Assembly: GCF_000381965.1 (NCBI RefSeq) | Contig: NZ_KB908464.1 | Span: 1-64,000 of the forward strand | DNA: 64,000 nt | Source: Oceanimonas smirnovii ATCC BAA-899 | GTDB lineage: Bacteria > Pseudomonadota > Gammaproteobacteria > Enterobacterales > Aeromonadaceae | Reading direction: 5' to 3' | In this document: one piece after another, positions 9,501 to 21,242 of the stretch | Numbering within the stretch: the stretch's first letter is position 1 | Layout: each line of letters begins with the position of its first letter | Translations under genes and position numbers: made by a program | Notes under the pieces: model-generated | Told to the model about the DNA's origin: nothing | The model's database searches: none | The model's input: the letters and a program-made list of their open reading frames with translations, nothing else

Positions 9501-10031
9501 TCAGCCGACCCGACGCATTTCTGCTTTGTTTTCTTCCAGACTGAACAGCCTGTCATTCATTACCTTGATGGCACCAAACACCGGCAAGGTTTTGGTCTCG
9601 TTCAATGCAACATCTGCCGACAGCGAAATACACAAAGATGTTGATGGTGACGTCTCCACTACCATCATGGTCAGGTGTCGCTCACCGCAATCCAGACCGA
9701 TTAACTCACCCAGCTGGGGCTGATGGTAATCGGCTTGTGGCTCAAAAAACCAGCTCTGGGGCATCAGTGGCTTGTAGAAGCGGGCTACCGCCACGCCGTT
9801 CAGCGCCGCTTGCATCCGCCGCGACGGCGTTGCCACACAGCTGAGTTTGTCGAGAAAGGTATAATAGAGCCCGGTCTCTTCCACCGAAAAGCTCTGGCGC
9901 AGATCGTCAGCGCAAATCAGTCGTTTCTGCTGATAGGGAGTGGCAAACAGCATCTCCTCTCCCAGATCCAGCATCAGGTGCCGGTCTGCGCCGACAAACC
10001 AGCACCAATTATCGTTTGGTTGTAGCAGCAT
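9501..10031 (-). CDS. zapC: Cell division protein ZapC
   Basis: The 176-residue protein aligns with E. coli ZapC (180): PNDNWCWF at the N-terminus, RFYKPLMPQSWFF in the middle, and GAIKVMNDRLFSLE near the end. ZapC binds FtsZ and stabilises protofilament bundles in the Z-ring. It lies directly downstream of pyrD on the same strand, the same pair as in E. coli, separated by about 90 bases. Confidence comes from both similarity and synteny. Confidence 0.9.
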   Translation of the reverse strand: MLLQPNDNWCWFVGADRHLMLDLGEEMLFATPYQQKRLICADDLRQSFSVEETGLYYTFLDKLSCVATPSRRMQAALNGVAVARFYKPLMPQSWFFEPQADYHQPQLGELIGLDCGERHLTMMVVETSPSTSLCISLSADVALNETKTLPVFGAIKVMNDRLFSLEENKAEMRRVG

Positions 10032-10120
10032 TCACACACCTTGTGAAAAATTACAAGTTCCCCCGATACTGTTAATATATAAGAAAATTTGGGACCGGGG
10101 GCAAATAATTATTCAGTTTA

Positions 10121-11128
10121 TCAGAGATAACGCGCCAGATTTTGAACCAGCGCAGGCCCTTGATAAATAAATCCGGAATAAACCTGCACCAGACTGGCAC
10201 CGGCATTCATTTTTTCCCGGGCGGCGGTCAGTGAGTCTATGCCCCCTACCCCGATAATGGGCAGCTTGCCGTCAAGGCGGCGTGACAGCTCGGCAATCAC
10301 CTGCGTGCTTTTGCTTTGCACCGGCCGGCCGCTTAAACCACCGGCTTCCTGAGCATGGGGAAGCTCAAACACCAGTTCTCTGTCAAGAGTCGTGTTGGTG
10401 GCAATCACGCCGTCAATATTAAAGCGCACCAGGCTGTCAGCAATCTGCTCAATTTCACCCTCATCGAGATCCGGTGCAATTTTTACCACCAGCGGTACCT
10501 GCTTGTGGTATTTCTCAGCCAGCTCAGCCTGCTTTTGTTTTAATGAGCCCAGCAGATCGTCCAGGGCATCGCCATATTGCAGCGAACGCAGATCCGGCGT
10601 GTTGGGGGAAGAAATATTCACGGTAATGTAGCTGGCATGCTCATAAGATTTTTCCATGCAGATCAGGTAATCATCTTTACCATGCTCTATGGGAGTATCT
10701 TTGTTCTTGCCGATATTAATGCCAAGCATGCCGTTATAACGGGCATTTTTTACATTTTCGATAAGATAATCAATGCCGTTATTATTAAAACCCATGCGAT
10801 TGATAATGCCCTCGGCAGGCTTGACCCGGAACAGCCGCGGCTTGGGGTTGCCGTCCTGCGGGCGCGGGGTCACTGTGCCCACCTCCACAAAACCAAAGCC
10901 CATGGCGGCAAAGGCATCGATGCATTCGCCGTTCTTATCCAGACCGGCAGCCAGCCCCACCGGATTGCTGAAGGTCAGGCCCATTACTTCAACAGGGTTG
11001 TTAATATGAGGGCGACGATACAGGGCTTCCAGCGGGGTGCGCTGAGTTTTGGCCAGCGCCTTGATGGTCAGTTCGTGAATATGTTCAGGATCACATTGAA
11101 AGAGAAAAGGTTTTACCAGGGAATACAC
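10121..11128 (-). CDS. pyrD: Dihydroorotate dehydrogenase (quinone), class 2
   Basis: PyrD oxidises dihydroorotate to orotate in pyrimidine synthesis, passing electrons to quinone at the inner membrane. The 335-residue protein has [37 protein letters not shown], the substrate and FMN-binding [14 protein letters not shown], and GVGGIDS near the end; an amphipathic N-terminal helix pair serves membrane contact. The start is GTG at 11128: AAGGAA lies seven bases upstream and the length equals E. coli PyrD (336). The upstream frame to 11206 crosses the gdhB terminator and is not used. Confidence 0.97.
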   Translation of the reverse strand: MYSLVKPFLFQCDPEHIHELTIKALAKTQRTPLEALYRRPHINNPVEVMGLTFSNPVGLAAGLDKNGECIDAFAAMGFGFVEVGTVTPRPQDGNPKPRLFRVKPAEGIINRMGFNNNGIDYLIENVKNARYNGMLGINIGKNKDTPIEHGKDDYLICMEKSYEHASYITVNISSPNTPDLRSLQYGDALDDLLGSLKQKQAELAEKYHKQVPLVVKIAPDLDEGEIEQIADSLVRFNIDGVIATNTTLDRELVFELPHAQEAGGLSGRPVQSKSTQVIAELSRRLDGKLPIIGVGGIDSLTAAREKMNAGASLVQVYSGFIYQGPALVQNLARYL

Positions 11129-11143
11129 GTGTTTGTTCCTTAT

Positions 11144-11173
11144 AAAAAAGCCCCGGACCAGGCCGGGGCTTTT
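11144..11173 (-). terminator. Rho-independent terminator of gdhB
   Basis: The 8-bp stem AGCCCCGG/CCGGGGCT with a six-base loop, read on the minus strand, ends in six T and lies between the gdhB stop and the pyrD start. Confidence 0.9.
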
Positions 11174-11187
11174 GTTGCGGCCGCTTA

Positions 11188-14100
11188 TCAGACGGCGTTC
11201 ACACAATTGAGATGCAGCAGGTTCAGCTCCCTTAATGCCACCGAGAACTGGGCGAATTCATGACTGCCGGAGGCTTTAAAGTCAGCCAGCAGATTTCGCC
11301 AACGGTTGAGCAGCTGCTCATGCTCATCAAGCCACTGGTCGAGCATGGTAGCGCATTCGCCGTTTTCTTTACAGGTTTTCAGTACCACAGAAGCAAGACT
11401 ACGTTGCTGAAAATCCAGATCTTCCCGGAAAGATGCCCGGGCCAGTGCCTGCCAGTGGTTGCCCACCGCCTGCTGGTTGATCTGCTCCAGGAACCAGTGC
11501 AGCTCAAGCTCGGCCCCCAGATGGAAATACACCTTGGCGGCGACCTGAATGCCCTGCTGATGCTCGTTGCTGATCTGAGCCAGATCCAGCGCCGAGAACA
11601 GTGAGCTCATGTTCACGATGCGCGCCGCCAGCGACTCGGGCACACCCTGCTTGGTCAGCCCGGCTACTTCCGCTTTGTGCTCAGCCACTTCCTGCTCAAC
11701 CATCACCTCATAGAGATGCTGACTCAGTGTATCAAAGGCCGGCTTGTACTGGCCGATGGTGTCTTCCAGGCTCAGATTGCGGTTGCGGTTACGCAGAAAC
11801 CAGCGGGTGGCCCGGCGTACCATGCGCCGGCACTGGTAGAACATTTGCAACTGCAGCTGCGCCGGAATCTTGTTGTCCAGGGCCTCAATATCGCGCAGCA
11901 GCTGGTTCATACCAAAGACTTCCCGGGCAATCATAAAGCTGATGGCAATATCGCCGATGCCGGCACCGGTTTCATCCAGCATGCGGTTGGCAAAGTTGCA
12001 GCCCATATCGTTGACCATGATATTGGCCAGCCGGGTGGCAATAATTTCATGGCGCAGCGGGTGCTGCATCAGCGCCTCGCCAAAACGGGCCACCAGTTTT
12101 TCCGGCATGCTGGCGGGCAGCAAACGGGCAATATAGTCGTTGTTGGTGATCTCGGGAATATTGAGCATATCCTTGAGCACCATTTTGCCGTAGGCCACCA
12201 GCACCGCCAGCTCGGGCCGGGTCAGGCCACGGCTGGCGGCCATGCGCTCGGCCAGCTCTTCGTCATTGGGCAAATACTCCAGGCCCCGGTCCAGACTGCC
12301 TTCCCGCTCCAGCCAGTGCATAAAGCGCTGATGCTCTTTCAGTGCCTGAGCGCCTCTGTGTTGCGTGATGGAAATAGTCTGAGACTGACGATAAGCGTTA
12401 GTCAGTACTATGTCGGTGACCTTATCGGTCATGTCGAACAGCAGCTCGTCTCTGTGCTTTTTGGTCAGCTCGCCTTCCGCCACCAGTTTATTCAGCAGAA
12501 TTTTGATATTAACTTCGTTATCGGAGCAGTCCACGCCGCCCACGTTGTCGGTAAAGTCGGTATTGATGCGTCCGCCCTTGCTGGCATATTCAATACGGCC
12601 CAGCTGAGTGCAGCCGAGGTTACCGCCCTCGCCCACAATACGGGCGCGCAAATCTTCCCCGTTTACCCGCACGGCGTCGTTGGCCCTGTCACCCACATCG
12701 GCGTCGGTTTCATTGCGAGACTTGATATAAGTGCCAATGCCGCCGTTCCAGATAAGATCCACCTGCGCCATCAGCAGATGGCGAATCACCTCATTGGGTG
12801 TCAGGCTGGCTTTTTGCGTGCCCAGCAGTTTTTTCATCTGCGGCGACAGTTTCACCGACTTGGCAGCCCGTGAAAAGATACCGCCGCCCTCAGAAATGAG
12901 CTCCTTGTTATAATCCTCCCAGCTGGTGCCCGGCGTGTTGAACAGGCGCTGGCGCTCGTCAAAGCTGGCCGCCGCATCGGGCTCGGGATCAATAAAAATA
13001 TGCAGGTGGTTAAAGGCACCCACCAGCCGGGTGTGTCTGGAGCGCAGCATGCCGTTACCGAATACGTCGCCGCCCATGTCGCCAATACCCACACAGGTGA
13101 AGTCGGTATCCTGACAGTTAATGCCCAGCTCACGGAAATGGCGCTTCACCGACTCCCAGCCGCCCCTGGCGGTAATGCCCATTTTCTTGTGGTCGTAACC
13201 CACAGAGCCGCCGGAAGCAAAAGCATCTCCCAGCCAGTGGCCATATTCGGCACTGATGCCGTTGGCAATGTCCGAGAAGGTGGCTGTGCCCTTGTCAGCG
13301 GCGACCACCAGGTAATAGTCGTCTTCGTCGTGGCGCACCACGTTTTCCGGATGAGTGACTTCGCCGTTAACGATATTGTCGGTCACATCCAGCAGGCCGC
13401 GAATAAACAGCTTGTAGCAGTCTTTACCTTCCTGCAGAAAAGCGGCGCGATCCCCTTCCGGCAGTTGCTTGCAGACAAAACCGCCCTTGGCCCCCACGGG
13501 CACAATCACAGTGTTTTTCACCTGCTGGGCTTTTACCAGGCCCAGCACTTCGGTGCGGAAGTCTTCCCGGCGGTCCGACCAGCGCAGGCCGCCTCGGGCC
13601 ACCTTGCCCCAGCGCAGGTGTACCCCTTCCACCCGGGGGGAATATACAAAGATTTCAAATTTCGGCAGCGGCAGCGGCATATCACTGATCGACTCCGGAG
13701 CCAGCTTGAAGGACACATATTCCTTGTCATTACCATTCGCCGCAGGCTGATAGAAGTTGGTGCGCAGGGTCGCTTCAATCATTTCCATATAACGGCGAAT
13801 AATGCGGTCGTCATCCAGGTTGGCCACCTTGTCCAGCTCTTCCACCAGCTCCTGGTGCAGGGCCTGCAGTTTTTTCTCGCTGCGTTTGAATGACGGGCTG
13901 AAACGCTGCTCAAACAAAGTGAACAGCAAACAGGATAAATGCGGATAGCGATACAGGGTTTCTTCAATATAGGCCTGACTGAAGGTGACCCCGGTCTGGC
14001 GCATATAACGGGCATAGGCACGCAGCACGCTGACTTCCCGTCCGGTCAGACGGGTCGCCAGCACCAGGCGGTTAAAGCCGTCATTTTCCAGCCGGTTATT

Positions 14101-16020
14101 CCATACATCAGAGAAGGCATCCTGAAAGCGCTGCTGGCTGGCATCCAGATCCAGGGGGCCGCGCGGATGCAGCATGGAAAAATCCAGGATCCAGAAGGTT
14201 TCGTCACCGCAATCCACTTCATAGGGCGTTTCGCCAATCACTCTCAGCCCCAGATTTTCCAGCATGGGCAGCACATCGGACAGATGAATGGGCTCGGCCC
14301 TGTGATAGAGCTTTAGCCGCACCCGGTTGGAGTCTTTGGCCTGCTCCTGGGCACGATAGAACAACAGCCCCAGACGGTTATCATCACTCAGGGCTTCCAG
14401 TTGCTCAATATCAGCCACTGCCGTGCCCGGCATTACATCTTCGGTGTAAGCTCTGGGAAAGGCCTGCTGATACTTACTCTTGAGGCGATTGCCCTCAGCT
14501 TCGCCAAAGCTTGCCGACAGCGCCTGCTCCAGTTTGTCGTCCCAGCTGCGGGCAGCTTCTATCAGGTTGGACTGAATTTCGTTCACATTAATATCCATGG
14601 TGTTATTTTGCACGCGGATCAGATAGTGAGTGCGGGCCAGCACCCCTTCCGAGAAATAGGTAGTAAATTCCACTTCCTCTTCAGAGCCGAAGTAACGCTG
14701 AAAAATCCGCTGGGTTTTCTCCCGCAGGGCCGTGTTGTATCTGTCTTTGGTGACATACACCATGCAGGAAAAAAAGCGGCCGAACAGATCCCGGCGCACA
14801 AACAGCCGGGTCATGTCCCGCTCCTGCATGGCCAGCACCCCCATGCCAATGTCCAGCAGCTCGTCTTCATGGGCCTGAATAAGCTCGTCGCGAGGGTAGG
14901 TTTCCAGAATATTCAGCAGGGCTTTATAAGCATGGGATCCGGCTTCCAGGCCGGAGGCAGTGATGATGCGGGTCAGCTTTTCGCCAATCAACGGAATTTG
15001 CATGGCGCTGGTGTTATAAATGCTGGAGGCATACAGGCCAATAAAGCGATCTTCACCAATCACATTGCCCTTGTTATCAAACCGCTTCACGCCGATATAG
15101 TCGATATAAGCCGGTCTGTGTACGCGGGATTTATGATTGGTTTTGGTCAGCACCAGAATATTTTTGCTCAAGGCCTCTTTTTGCGCTGTGGGTGTCAGGC
15201 TGCTCAGGCGCAGGCCGTCACTGTGCTGCATATTACGCATCAGCCCCAGACTGGTATCGTGATCCGGCACCAGCTCATAATCTCCCTCAATGGCGGAAAT
15301 ATGATAGCGGCGATAACCCATGAGGGTGAAGTTGTGATTGGCCACCCAGCGCAGAAACGACAGGGTTTCTGTTACATCCTGCTGATCGTGCTGTTTCACC
15401 TGAGCCGGCAGGGCTTCAATCACCTCATTCAAGGTATTGACCATGGGCTGCCAGTCATCTACCGACAGCGCAACTTCTTCCACCACCGACAGCAGCTCGT
15501 CTCTTAACTGATCCCGCCTGGCTTTCTCGGGCTGGCGATCAATTTCAATCAAAAAGGCCGTTTCCGCCCTGTTTTGCTTACGCTTGTCTTTACTGGAAAG
15601 GATTTCGGTCAGACGGCCCTGCTTGTCGCGCACCAGGTGCATGGGCTGATGCAGCATCAGGTGAGCAGTAATGCCCAGCCGGCTCAGCGCCATGCGGATG
15701 GAGTCCACCTGAAAAGGTGCATCCCGCAGTACCAGCTCAACAATAGTGTGAGGTGATTGCCAGCCATGGCGGGTCAAGGTGGGGTTATATACCTGAACAT
15801 GGGGTTTATCATCCGGGCGGGTTTCAAAATCGTTCCAGAGATTAATGGCGGCACCATAAAGATCACTGTCATTGCGATGGTTCAAATCATCATGGGTCAT
15901 GCCACTGTAGAGCTTGCAGACAAATTGCTGTACCAGGGGAGCTATGTTCTCGGGAAACTTTTCACTAACCAGTTGTTCAACGTTTTCAAGTAATACAGAA
16001 GTGCTTGCATTAAGTGTCAT
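11188..16020 (-). CDS. gdhB: NAD-specific glutamate dehydrogenase, 180-kDa class
   Basis: The 1610-residue protein belongs to the large-subunit GDH class (Pseudomonas GdhB, Streptomyces type), which deaminates glutamate to 2-oxoglutarate with NAD+ and serves mainly in glutamate and arginine catabolism. Visible markers are the long N-terminal regulatory region with ACT-like folds, the catalytic core around [20 protein letters not shown] and [10 protein letters not shown], and the nucleotide-binding segment [15 protein letters not shown]. Length is typical. The ATG at 16020 begins [18 protein letters not shown]. It is a single gene with its own terminator. About 300 bases separate it from the DUF2835 gene upstream. 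Confidence 0.96.
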   Translation of the reverse strand: MTLNASTSVLLENVEQLVSEKFPENIAPLVQQFVCKLYSGMTHDDLNHRNDSDLYGAAINLWNDFETRPDDKPHVQVYNPTLTRHGWQSPHTIVELVLRDAPFQVDSIRMALSRLGITAHLMLHQPMHLVRDKQGRLTEILSSKDKRKQNRAETAFLIEIDRQPEKARRDQLRDELLSVVEEVALSVDDWQPMVNTLNEVIEALPAQVKQHDQQDVTETLSFLRWVANHNFTLMGYRRYHISAIEGDYELVPDHDTSLGLMRNMQHSDGLRLSSLTPTAQKEALSKNILVLTKTNHKSRVHRPAYIDYIGVKRFDNKGNVIGEDRFIGLYASSIYNTSAMQIPLIGEKLTRIITASGLEAGSHAYKALLNILETYPRDELIQAHEDELLDIGMGVLAMQERDMTRLFVRRDLFGRFFSCMVYVTKDRYNTALREKTQRIFQRYFGSEEEVEFTTYFSEGVLARTHYLIRVQNNTMDINVNEIQSNLIEAARSWDDKLEQALSASFGEAEGNRLKSKYQQAFPRAYTEDVMPGTAVADIEQLEALSDDNRLGLLFYRAQEQAKDSNRVRLKLYHRAEPIHLSDVLPMLENLGLRVIGETPYEVDCGDETFWILDFSMLHPRGPLDLDASQQRFQDAFSDVWNNRLENDGFNRLVLATRLTGREVSVLRAYARYMRQTGVTFSQAYIEETLYRYPHLSCLLFTLFEQRFSPSFKRSEKKLQALHQELVEELDKVANLDDDRIIRRYMEMIEATLRTNFYQPAANGNDKEYVSFKLAPESISDMPLPLPKFEIFVYSPRVEGVHLRWGKVARGGLRWSDRREDFRTEVLGLVKAQQVKNTVIVPVGAKGGFVCKQLPEGDRAAFLQEGKDCYKLFIRGLLDVTDNIVNGEVTHPENVVRHDEDDYYLVVAADKGTATFSDIANGISAEYGHWLGDAFASGGSVGYDHKKMGITARGGWESVKRHFRELGINCQDTDFTCVGIGDMGGDVFGNGMLRSRHTRLVGAFNHLHIFIDPEPDAAASFDERQRLFNTPGTSWEDYNKELISEGGGIFSRAAKSVKLSPQMKKLLGTQKASLTPNEVIRHLLMAQVDLIWNGGIGTYIKSRNETDADVGDRANDAVRVNGEDLRARIVGEGGNLGCTQLGRIEYASKGGRINTDFTDNVGGVDCSDNEVNIKILLNKLVAEGELTKKHRDELLFDMTDKVTDIVLTNAYRQSQTISITQHRGAQALKEHQRFMHWLEREGSLDRGLEYLPNDEELAERMAASRGLTRPELAVLVAYGKMVLKDMLNIPEITNNDYIARLLPASMPEKLVARFGEALMQHPLRHEIIATRLANIMVNDMGCNFANRMLDETGAGIGDIAISFMIAREVFGMNQLLRDIEALDNKIPAQLQLQMFYQCRRMVRRATRWFLRNRNRNLSLEDTIGQYKPAFDTLSQHLYEVMVEQEVAEHKAEVAGLTKQGVPESLAARIVNMSSLFSALDLAQISNEHQQGIQVAAKVYFHLGAELELHWFLEQINQQAVGNHWQALARASFREDLDFQQRSLASVVLKTCKENGECATMLDQWLDEHEQLLNRWRNLLADFKASGSHEFAQFSVALRELNLLHLNCVNAV

Positions 16021-16260
16021 GGTATTGGATTCCTCATGAGCAGGCTGACCATGGAGAAAAGAATGACCAATGAGTGTGACAACTCACCGGAATGACAATC
16101 AGTGTATGCCTGCTGAAACAGGAAAGCGAGGCATTCTCTGAGCAAGGATTTGAAAAATATCGCCACCGTCACTGATGCGCAGAATATATGCAAAGGCAAA
16201 GAGAAAATAAATGAATGAATATTCCGTGAGGTGGCATATTTAAATCATTTTTTACAATAT
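16021..16260. other. Non-coding upstream region of gdhB
   Basis: No convincing gene is seen in this gap; the 60-codon minus-strand frame here has no family resemblance. It should hold the gdhB promoter, but no clear -35/-10 pair stood out. Confidence 0.5.
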
Positions 16261-16298
16261 ACAAAATAAAACGGCGACACCGTCAGGGCATCGCCGTT
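16261..16298 (-). terminator. Terminator of the pepN-DUF2835 operon
   Basis: The stem AACGGCGA/TCGCCGTT (16270-16277 with 16291-16298) is followed on the minus strand by TTTATTTTG, just after the DUF2835 stop. Confidence 0.75.
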
Positions 16299-16317
16299 AA
16301 TTGTTATGAATAAATAC

Positions 16318-16536
16318 TTAAATACGTTGCAAACGCTGCAGCGAATTGCGCTCACTCAGCTCCACTTCAAAGCGCCCGTGCAGTCCGCCATGGCCTACAA
16401 AAGCACGAAAGTGGTGCAGGGGCAGCTGCAACCTGAGCCCCTGCTCTGTCATGACCGTCAGCGCCGACACCCGGCCGGTATAATATCGCTGTAGTTCGGC
16501 CGCAGAAATTGCCAGCCGAAAGCGAAAACGCTGCAT
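16318..16536 (-). CDS. DUF2835 family protein
   Basis: This 72-residue protein (MQRFRFRLAISAAELQRYY, then GLRLQLPLHHFRAFV and GLHGRFEVEL) matches the DUF2835 family, small cytoplasmic proteins of unknown function common in Pseudomonas and marine gammaproteobacteria. Its start overlaps the pepN stop by one base, so it is translationally coupled to pepN. No catalytic motif is visible. Confidence 0.8.
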   Translation of the reverse strand: MQRFRFRLAISAAELQRYYTGRVSALTVMTEQGLRLQLPLHHFRAFVGHGGLHGRFEVELSERNSLQRLQRI

Positions 16537-19142
16537 CAGTCCAGTGCCTTGCTGATCTTTTCATACAGATCACGAGACAGTGAGGGTAATGCCATCAGCT
16601 GCTGCAGCCGCTGCTTTATCAGGCTCTGACGGCCGTCATCGAGCCGGCGGAACTGAATAAAGGGCGTCAGCAAGCGGGAAGCTACCTGGGGGTTGCTGTC
16701 GTTCAGTGTGGTCAGTACTTCAGTAAGCAGATCATAGCCGGCACCGTCAATACGATGAAACTGCGCCGGATTACCCTGACAAAAAGCACCAATCAGCGCC
16801 CTCACCCGGTTGGGGTTGGTCAGGCTGAAGGTAGGGTGTGTCATCAGCTCACGCACTCGTGCCAGCGTATCGGCACCAGGTGCCGTGGCCTGCAGCCGGA
16901 ACCAGTTGTCCAGCACCAGTCCGTCGTTGCGCCACTTTTGCTCGAACTGTGTCAGCATAGAGTGACGGCAATCCAGCTCACCACGCACCGCTGCGCGCAG
17001 GGCTCCCAGAGTGTCAGTCATGTTATCAGCGGCGGCAAACTGATCTGCCACTCTGGTCTGATCACCGGTTAACGCCAGATAACCCAGCGCGGTATTTTTC
17101 AGCGCCCGGCGAGCCATATCATCATGATCAATGCGATATTCCGGTGTCTGGTTCTCTTCATAAGCCTGCTGCCAGGCTGGCATCAGAGCCTCAGCCAGCT
17201 CTTTGGCCAGGTGCTGGCGCACTTCGCACAGCTGCTCGATATTCGCCTGTTCAAACAGCTCAAGCAGGCTGTTTACATCCGGCAAGGTCAGCATTTCTGC
17301 TTTTAGTGCTCTGTCTATGCCGCTGTCTTCCAGCGTACAGCGAAACACATCCAGCAGGCTGCGGGGCAATACCGGGGCCTGGCGGCGTTGCAGCAGTGCC
17401 ATATTATGCCGCACCGTATTATTGATAAGCATCTGTACCGCATCCCAGCGTACAAACTCATCCAGACTGACCCGGGCCAGCAGGGTCAGCTGCTCATCGG
17501 TATAGGGATAATCCAGTTTTACCGGCGCCGAAAAACCCTGCAGCAGTGCCGGTACCGGACGGGATGGCACGCGCTCAAATACAAATTCCTGCTCGTTTTC
17601 CAGCACATCCAACACGGCATCGGCAGGCTGGCCGTTCAGGTACAGCGATATCGGTTCACCCTGTTCGCTGTAGAGCGCCACGCTCAGGGGAATGTGCAGC
17701 GGCAGCTTTTCGGGCTGATCTTTGGTGGGCGGCGTGTGCTGCTGCACCGTCAGGGTATAGCGCTGAGTGCCGGCATCGTAAGCATCACGCACCGTCAGCT
17801 CCGGCGTACCGGACTGACTGTACCAGCGTTTGAAACGTGTCAGATCCCGGCCACTGGCCTCGCTCATGGCCGCCACAAAGTCATCACTGGTGGCCGCCTG
17901 GCCGTCAAAACGCTGAAGATAAAGTGCCAGACCAGCCTGGAATGCCTGCTCACCCAGCAGAGTGTGCAACATACGGATCACTTCCGAGCCCTTTTCATAC
18001 ACCGTCAGGGTGTAGAAATTATTCATCTCGATCACCGCATCGGGGCGAATGGGATGGGCCATGGGGCCGGCGTCTTCGGCAAACTGGGGGCCACGCATAA
18101 TACGCACATTACTGATGCGGTTAACCGTGCGCGAGCCCAGATCAGAAGAGAACTCCTGATCCCGGAACACCGTCAGCCCTTCTTTCAGCGACAGCTGAAA
18201 CCAGTCCCGGCAGGTAACCCGGTTGCCGGTCCAGTTATGAAAATATTCATGGCCAATCACCCGCTCCACATCCAGATAATCATCATCGGTAGCGGTTTCG
18301 GCGTCTGCCAGCACGAACTTGGCGTTAAATACATTCAGGCCTTTGTTCTCCATGGCCCCCATATTGAAAAAGTCCACCGCTACTATCATGTAAATATCGA
18401 GATCATATTCCAGATTGCAGCGCTGCTCGTCCCAGCGCATGGACGCCTTGAGGCTGTCCATGGCATGTCCGGCGCGGTGAAGGTTGCCCTTGTCCACAAA
18501 AATTTCCAGCGACACTTCGCGGCCGCTGTGAGTGGTATAGCTGTCGCGCAGTACATCAAAGTCACCTGCCACCAGTGCAAACAGATAAGCAGGCTTGGGA
18601 AACGGATCCTGCCACTGCACCCAATGGCGGCCATCATCAAGCACGCCCTGCCCCACCCGGTTACCGTTGGACAGCAGGAAGGGGCAGGTGGTGGCATCGG
18701 CGGTAATGCGGGTGCTGAAGCGGGCCAGCACATCGGGCCGGTCAAGATAATAGGTAATACGGCGAAAGCCCTGCGCTTCACACTGGGTACAGAAAGCATC
18801 ACCCGACTTGTACAGCCCTTCAAGGGCCGTGTTGGCCGACGGATTAATGCGGTTTCTGATGGTCAGCACAAATTCCTGGGGCACCTGAGGCAGCACCAGG
18901 GCGTTCTCTTCCTGTTCGAACTGAGTGGTTTCAATGCCGTTCACCGACACCGACAGTAACTCAAGTTGCTCGCCATTCAGCACAAGCGGCTCATTATGCT
19001 CACCATTGCGGCGCACACGGCTGATGGCCACCACCTCGGTGGCGGTGTCGTGCAGCTGAATATCCAGATCCAGGGTGTCAATCCAGTAATGAGGCGGCTG
19101 ATAATCGTCGCGATATTGCACCTGAGGTTGGGTTTGGCTCAT
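16536..19142 (-). CDS. pepN: Aminopeptidase N
   Basis: PepN is a cytoplasmic M1 zinc aminopeptidase that finishes peptide breakdown after ATP-dependent proteolysis. The 868-residue protein (E. coli 870) has the exopeptidase motif GAMENKGLN and the zinc site HEYFHNWTGNRVT with His298, Glu299 and His302, equivalent to E. coli His297/Glu298/His301. The ERAP1-like C-terminal helical domain is complete. The ATG at 19142 (MSQTQPQVQYRDDYQPP) aligns with homologues; the 19-residue extension to 19199 would run through the prc terminator. It is cotranscribed with the DUF2835 gene. Confidence 0.97.
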   Translation of the reverse strand: MSQTQPQVQYRDDYQPPHYWIDTLDLDIQLHDTATEVVAISRVRRNGEHNEPLVLNGEQLELLSVSVNGIETTQFEQEENALVLPQVPQEFVLTIRNRINPSANTALEGLYKSGDAFCTQCEAQGFRRITYYLDRPDVLARFSTRITADATTCPFLLSNGNRVGQGVLDDGRHWVQWQDPFPKPAYLFALVAGDFDVLRDSYTTHSGREVSLEIFVDKGNLHRAGHAMDSLKASMRWDEQRCNLEYDLDIYMIVAVDFFNMGAMENKGLNVFNAKFVLADAETATDDDYLDVERVIGHEYFHNWTGNRVTCRDWFQLSLKEGLTVFRDQEFSSDLGSRTVNRISNVRIMRGPQFAEDAGPMAHPIRPDAVIEMNNFYTLTVYEKGSEVIRMLHTLLGEQAFQAGLALYLQRFDGQAATSDDFVAAMSEASGRDLTRFKRWYSQSGTPELTVRDAYDAGTQRYTLTVQQHTPPTKDQPEKLPLHIPLSVALYSEQGEPISLYLNGQPADAVLDVLENEQEFVFERVPSRPVPALLQGFSAPVKLDYPYTDEQLTLLARVSLDEFVRWDAVQMLINNTVRHNMALLQRRQAPVLPRSLLDVFRCTLEDSGIDRALKAEMLTLPDVNSLLELFEQANIEQLCEVRQHLAKELAEALMPAWQQAYEENQTPEYRIDHDDMARRALKNTALGYLALTGDQTRVADQFAAADNMTDTLGALRAAVRGELDCRHSMLTQFEQKWRNDGLVLDNWFRLQATAPGADTLARVRELMTHPTFSLTNPNRVRALIGAFCQGNPAQFHRIDGAGYDLLTEVLTTLNDSNPQVASRLLTPFIQFRRLDDGRQSLIKQRLQQLMALPSLSRDLYEKISKALD

Positions 19143-19180
19143 AGTGAATCTCGTTGAAAATGATGAATGGAAGTGATCAA

Positions 19181-19210
19181 TAAAAAAACGGGGCCGCAAG
19201 CTGGCCCCGT
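19181..19210 (-). terminator. Rho-independent terminator of prc
   Basis: The 8-bp stem ACGGGGCC/GGCCCCGT with a seven-base loop is followed on the minus strand by seven T. It separates prc from pepN. Confidence 0.9.
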
Positions 19211-19225
19211 ATTAACCTGTTTTGC

Positions 19226-21232
19226 TCAGCCCAGCATGTCGGCCAGATCGGCGGTAATGCGCGCCGCTTCTTCCAGATAGCTGTCTTTAGGCTCAAAATC
19301 CTTGGGTGCCTCGTCCAGACTGGCTACCGGCTCCAGATTAGCACGACGCAGCCGGTCATTCAGCCGTGCCAGAGATTTGGCATCCTGCTCTTTCAGCTCG
19401 GCTTTACGTTCTGCCAGGTTGAGTGAAATGGACGTTTCGTCTTTTTTCTTCTGATATTCGCGAATATCTTCAAATACATAAGAAAATTCCGGATCCTGCT
19501 CAATTCGCGCCTGATGACGCTGGCGCAATTTAGCAAGATAAGGACTCAAATCCTGTACCTGGCTGAAATCAACGCTTTCAATCTGATCCCAGGGAAGTGC
19601 GTTTTTCTCCAGGCTTTCTCCGGTTTCATCGGCTTTTATCGGAGTGGGAAACGGAATATCCGGCCTCACACCACGGTTTTGAGTGCTGCCACCATTAATA
19701 CGGTAGAACTTGGCAATGGTAAACTGAACAAAGCCCATGGGATGTTCATACAGGTCGTAAATGCGCGACAGGCTGCGGTGCTGTTGTACCGTGCCTTTGC
19801 CGAAGGTATTTTCACCCAGAATAATGGCCCGGCCATAATCTTTCATGGCGGCAGCGAAAATCTCTGAGGCCGACGCCGAATAGCGATCCACCAGCACGGC
19901 CATGGGGCCGTCGTAGCTGATACGATCGTCTTCGTCACCATTCACCGAGATGCGCCCCAAACCGTCGCGAATTTGTACCACAGGACCATTATCAATAAAC
20001 AGGCCGGTCAGGGCCGAGGCTTCGGTCAGCGCGCCGCCGCCATTGGTGCGTAAATCAATGACCAGCCCTTCTATATTCTCCTGCTGCAGCTTCTCCACTT
20101 CCCGGGCCACATCAACACTCAGGTTGACGTAAAAGCTCGGAATTTCAATTACACCGATGCGATGCTCGTCTACCTCCAGTACCTTGCCACTGGCGGCCCT
20201 GTCTTCCAGGCGCACGGTATCACGTGTCAGTTCAATCACCCGGGGCGTGTTGGCCACCGCCTGACCACGCTGAATTTGCAGCCAGACTTTGGTGCCTTTT
20301 GGCCCCTTAATAAGATCCACAACTTCATCCAGCCGCCAGCCAATCACATCAGTAATTTTATCCTGCGACTGCCCCACCCCGATAATGCGGTCATCAGGCT
20401 GCAGCTCGCTGGACTTGGCCGCCGGACCACCAGGCACCAGGGAGCGAATGACAGTGTAATCGTCTTCGGCCTGCAGCACGGCACCAATACCTTCCAGCGA
20501 CAGATTCATCTCAGTCTCAAAGCGCTCGGCATTGCGCGGGCTCAGATAGCTGGTATGAGGTTCAATGGCCCTGGCAAACGCATTGGCAAAGCTCTGGAAG
20601 GCATCTTCACTTTCACTTTGAGACAAACGTTTGATGGCATTGTTGTAACGCTTGGTCAGGGTGGTCTTGATTTCATCCCAGTCTTTGTCGGCCAGTGCCA
20701 GACTCAGAGCATCAAACTTCACCCGCTTGCGCCACAACTCATCCAGCTCCTGACGGCTGGCAGGCCAGTCGGCTTCGGTGCGGTCAAACTGGTAACGCTC
20801 GTTATCCTCAAACGTCATGGGCGTGTCGAGCAACGACAGTGCATAGGACAGGCGCTGATAGCGCAGTTTCAGGCTTTCGTTGTACATTTCAAAGGCAGAG
20901 TCGAGCCGCCCGGCCCGCAGCAGGTCATCAAAGCTGTTGCGAAAGCGCTCAAAGCGCTGAATATCCTGCTGGGTAAAAATGTTACGGCTGTAGTCCAGGC
21001 TTTCAATGTAACGATCAAAAATCGCCTGAGAAAACTGATCGTCCAGCCTGAACTGCTTGTAATGAGAACGGGTGAACAGCGCGGTAATCCGCTTGGCCGC
21101 TGCTGCGTGCTGACTTTCCGGTGCCAGCGCAGGAATAGCATCAGCATCGATGGCCGGTGCCACTGCCTGAGCAAGGCCAGTGGCCAGCACAGCGGCGGCC
21201 ACCAGGGAATAACGAATTCCGTGACTGATCAA
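19226..21232 (-). CDS. prc: Carboxy-terminal (tail-specific) protease Prc/Tsp
   Basis: The 668-residue periplasmic S41 peptidase starts with a signal peptide (cleavage near AQA at 21-23). A PDZ domain lies around residues 245-330, and the catalytic dyad is Ser454 in YSASASE and Lys479 in NTFGKGT, 25 apart as in E. coli Prc (452/477). The C-terminal DUF3340 domain is present. Prc degrades proteins with apolar C-termini and, with NlpI, the endopeptidase MepS. It follows proQ by 10 bases, the same operon as in E. coli. Confidence 0.96.
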   Translation of the reverse strand: MISHGIRYSLVAAAVLATGLAQAVAPAIDADAIPALAPESQHAAAAKRITALFTRSHYKQFRLDDQFSQAIFDRYIESLDYSRNIFTQQDIQRFERFRNSFDDLLRAGRLDSAFEMYNESLKLRYQRLSYALSLLDTPMTFEDNERYQFDRTEADWPASRQELDELWRKRVKFDALSLALADKDWDEIKTTLTKRYNNAIKRLSQSESEDAFQSFANAFARAIEPHTSYLSPRNAERFETEMNLSLEGIGAVLQAEDDYTVIRSLVPGGPAAKSSELQPDDRIIGVGQSQDKITDVIGWRLDEVVDLIKGPKGTKVWLQIQRGQAVANTPRVIELTRDTVRLEDRAASGKVLEVDEHRIGVIEIPSFYVNLSVDVAREVEKLQQENIEGLVIDLRTNGGGALTEASALTGLFIDNGPVVQIRDGLGRISVNGDEDDRISYDGPMAVLVDRYSASASEIFAAAMKDYGRAIILGENTFGKGTVQQHRSLSRIYDLYEHPMGFVQFTIAKFYRINGGSTQNRGVRPDIPFPTPIKADETGESLEKNALPWDQIESVDFSQVQDLSPYLAKLRQRHQARIEQDPEFSYVFEDIREYQKKKDETSISLNLAERKAELKEQDAKSLARLNDRLRRANLEPVASLDEAPKDFEPKDSYLEEAARITADLADMLG

Positions 21233-21242
21233 ACCCTACTCC

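Noticed and set aside
11188-16020. Long plus-strand frames opposite gdhB
   Set aside because: Antisense shadows of a complete, recognised gene; no independent start signals.
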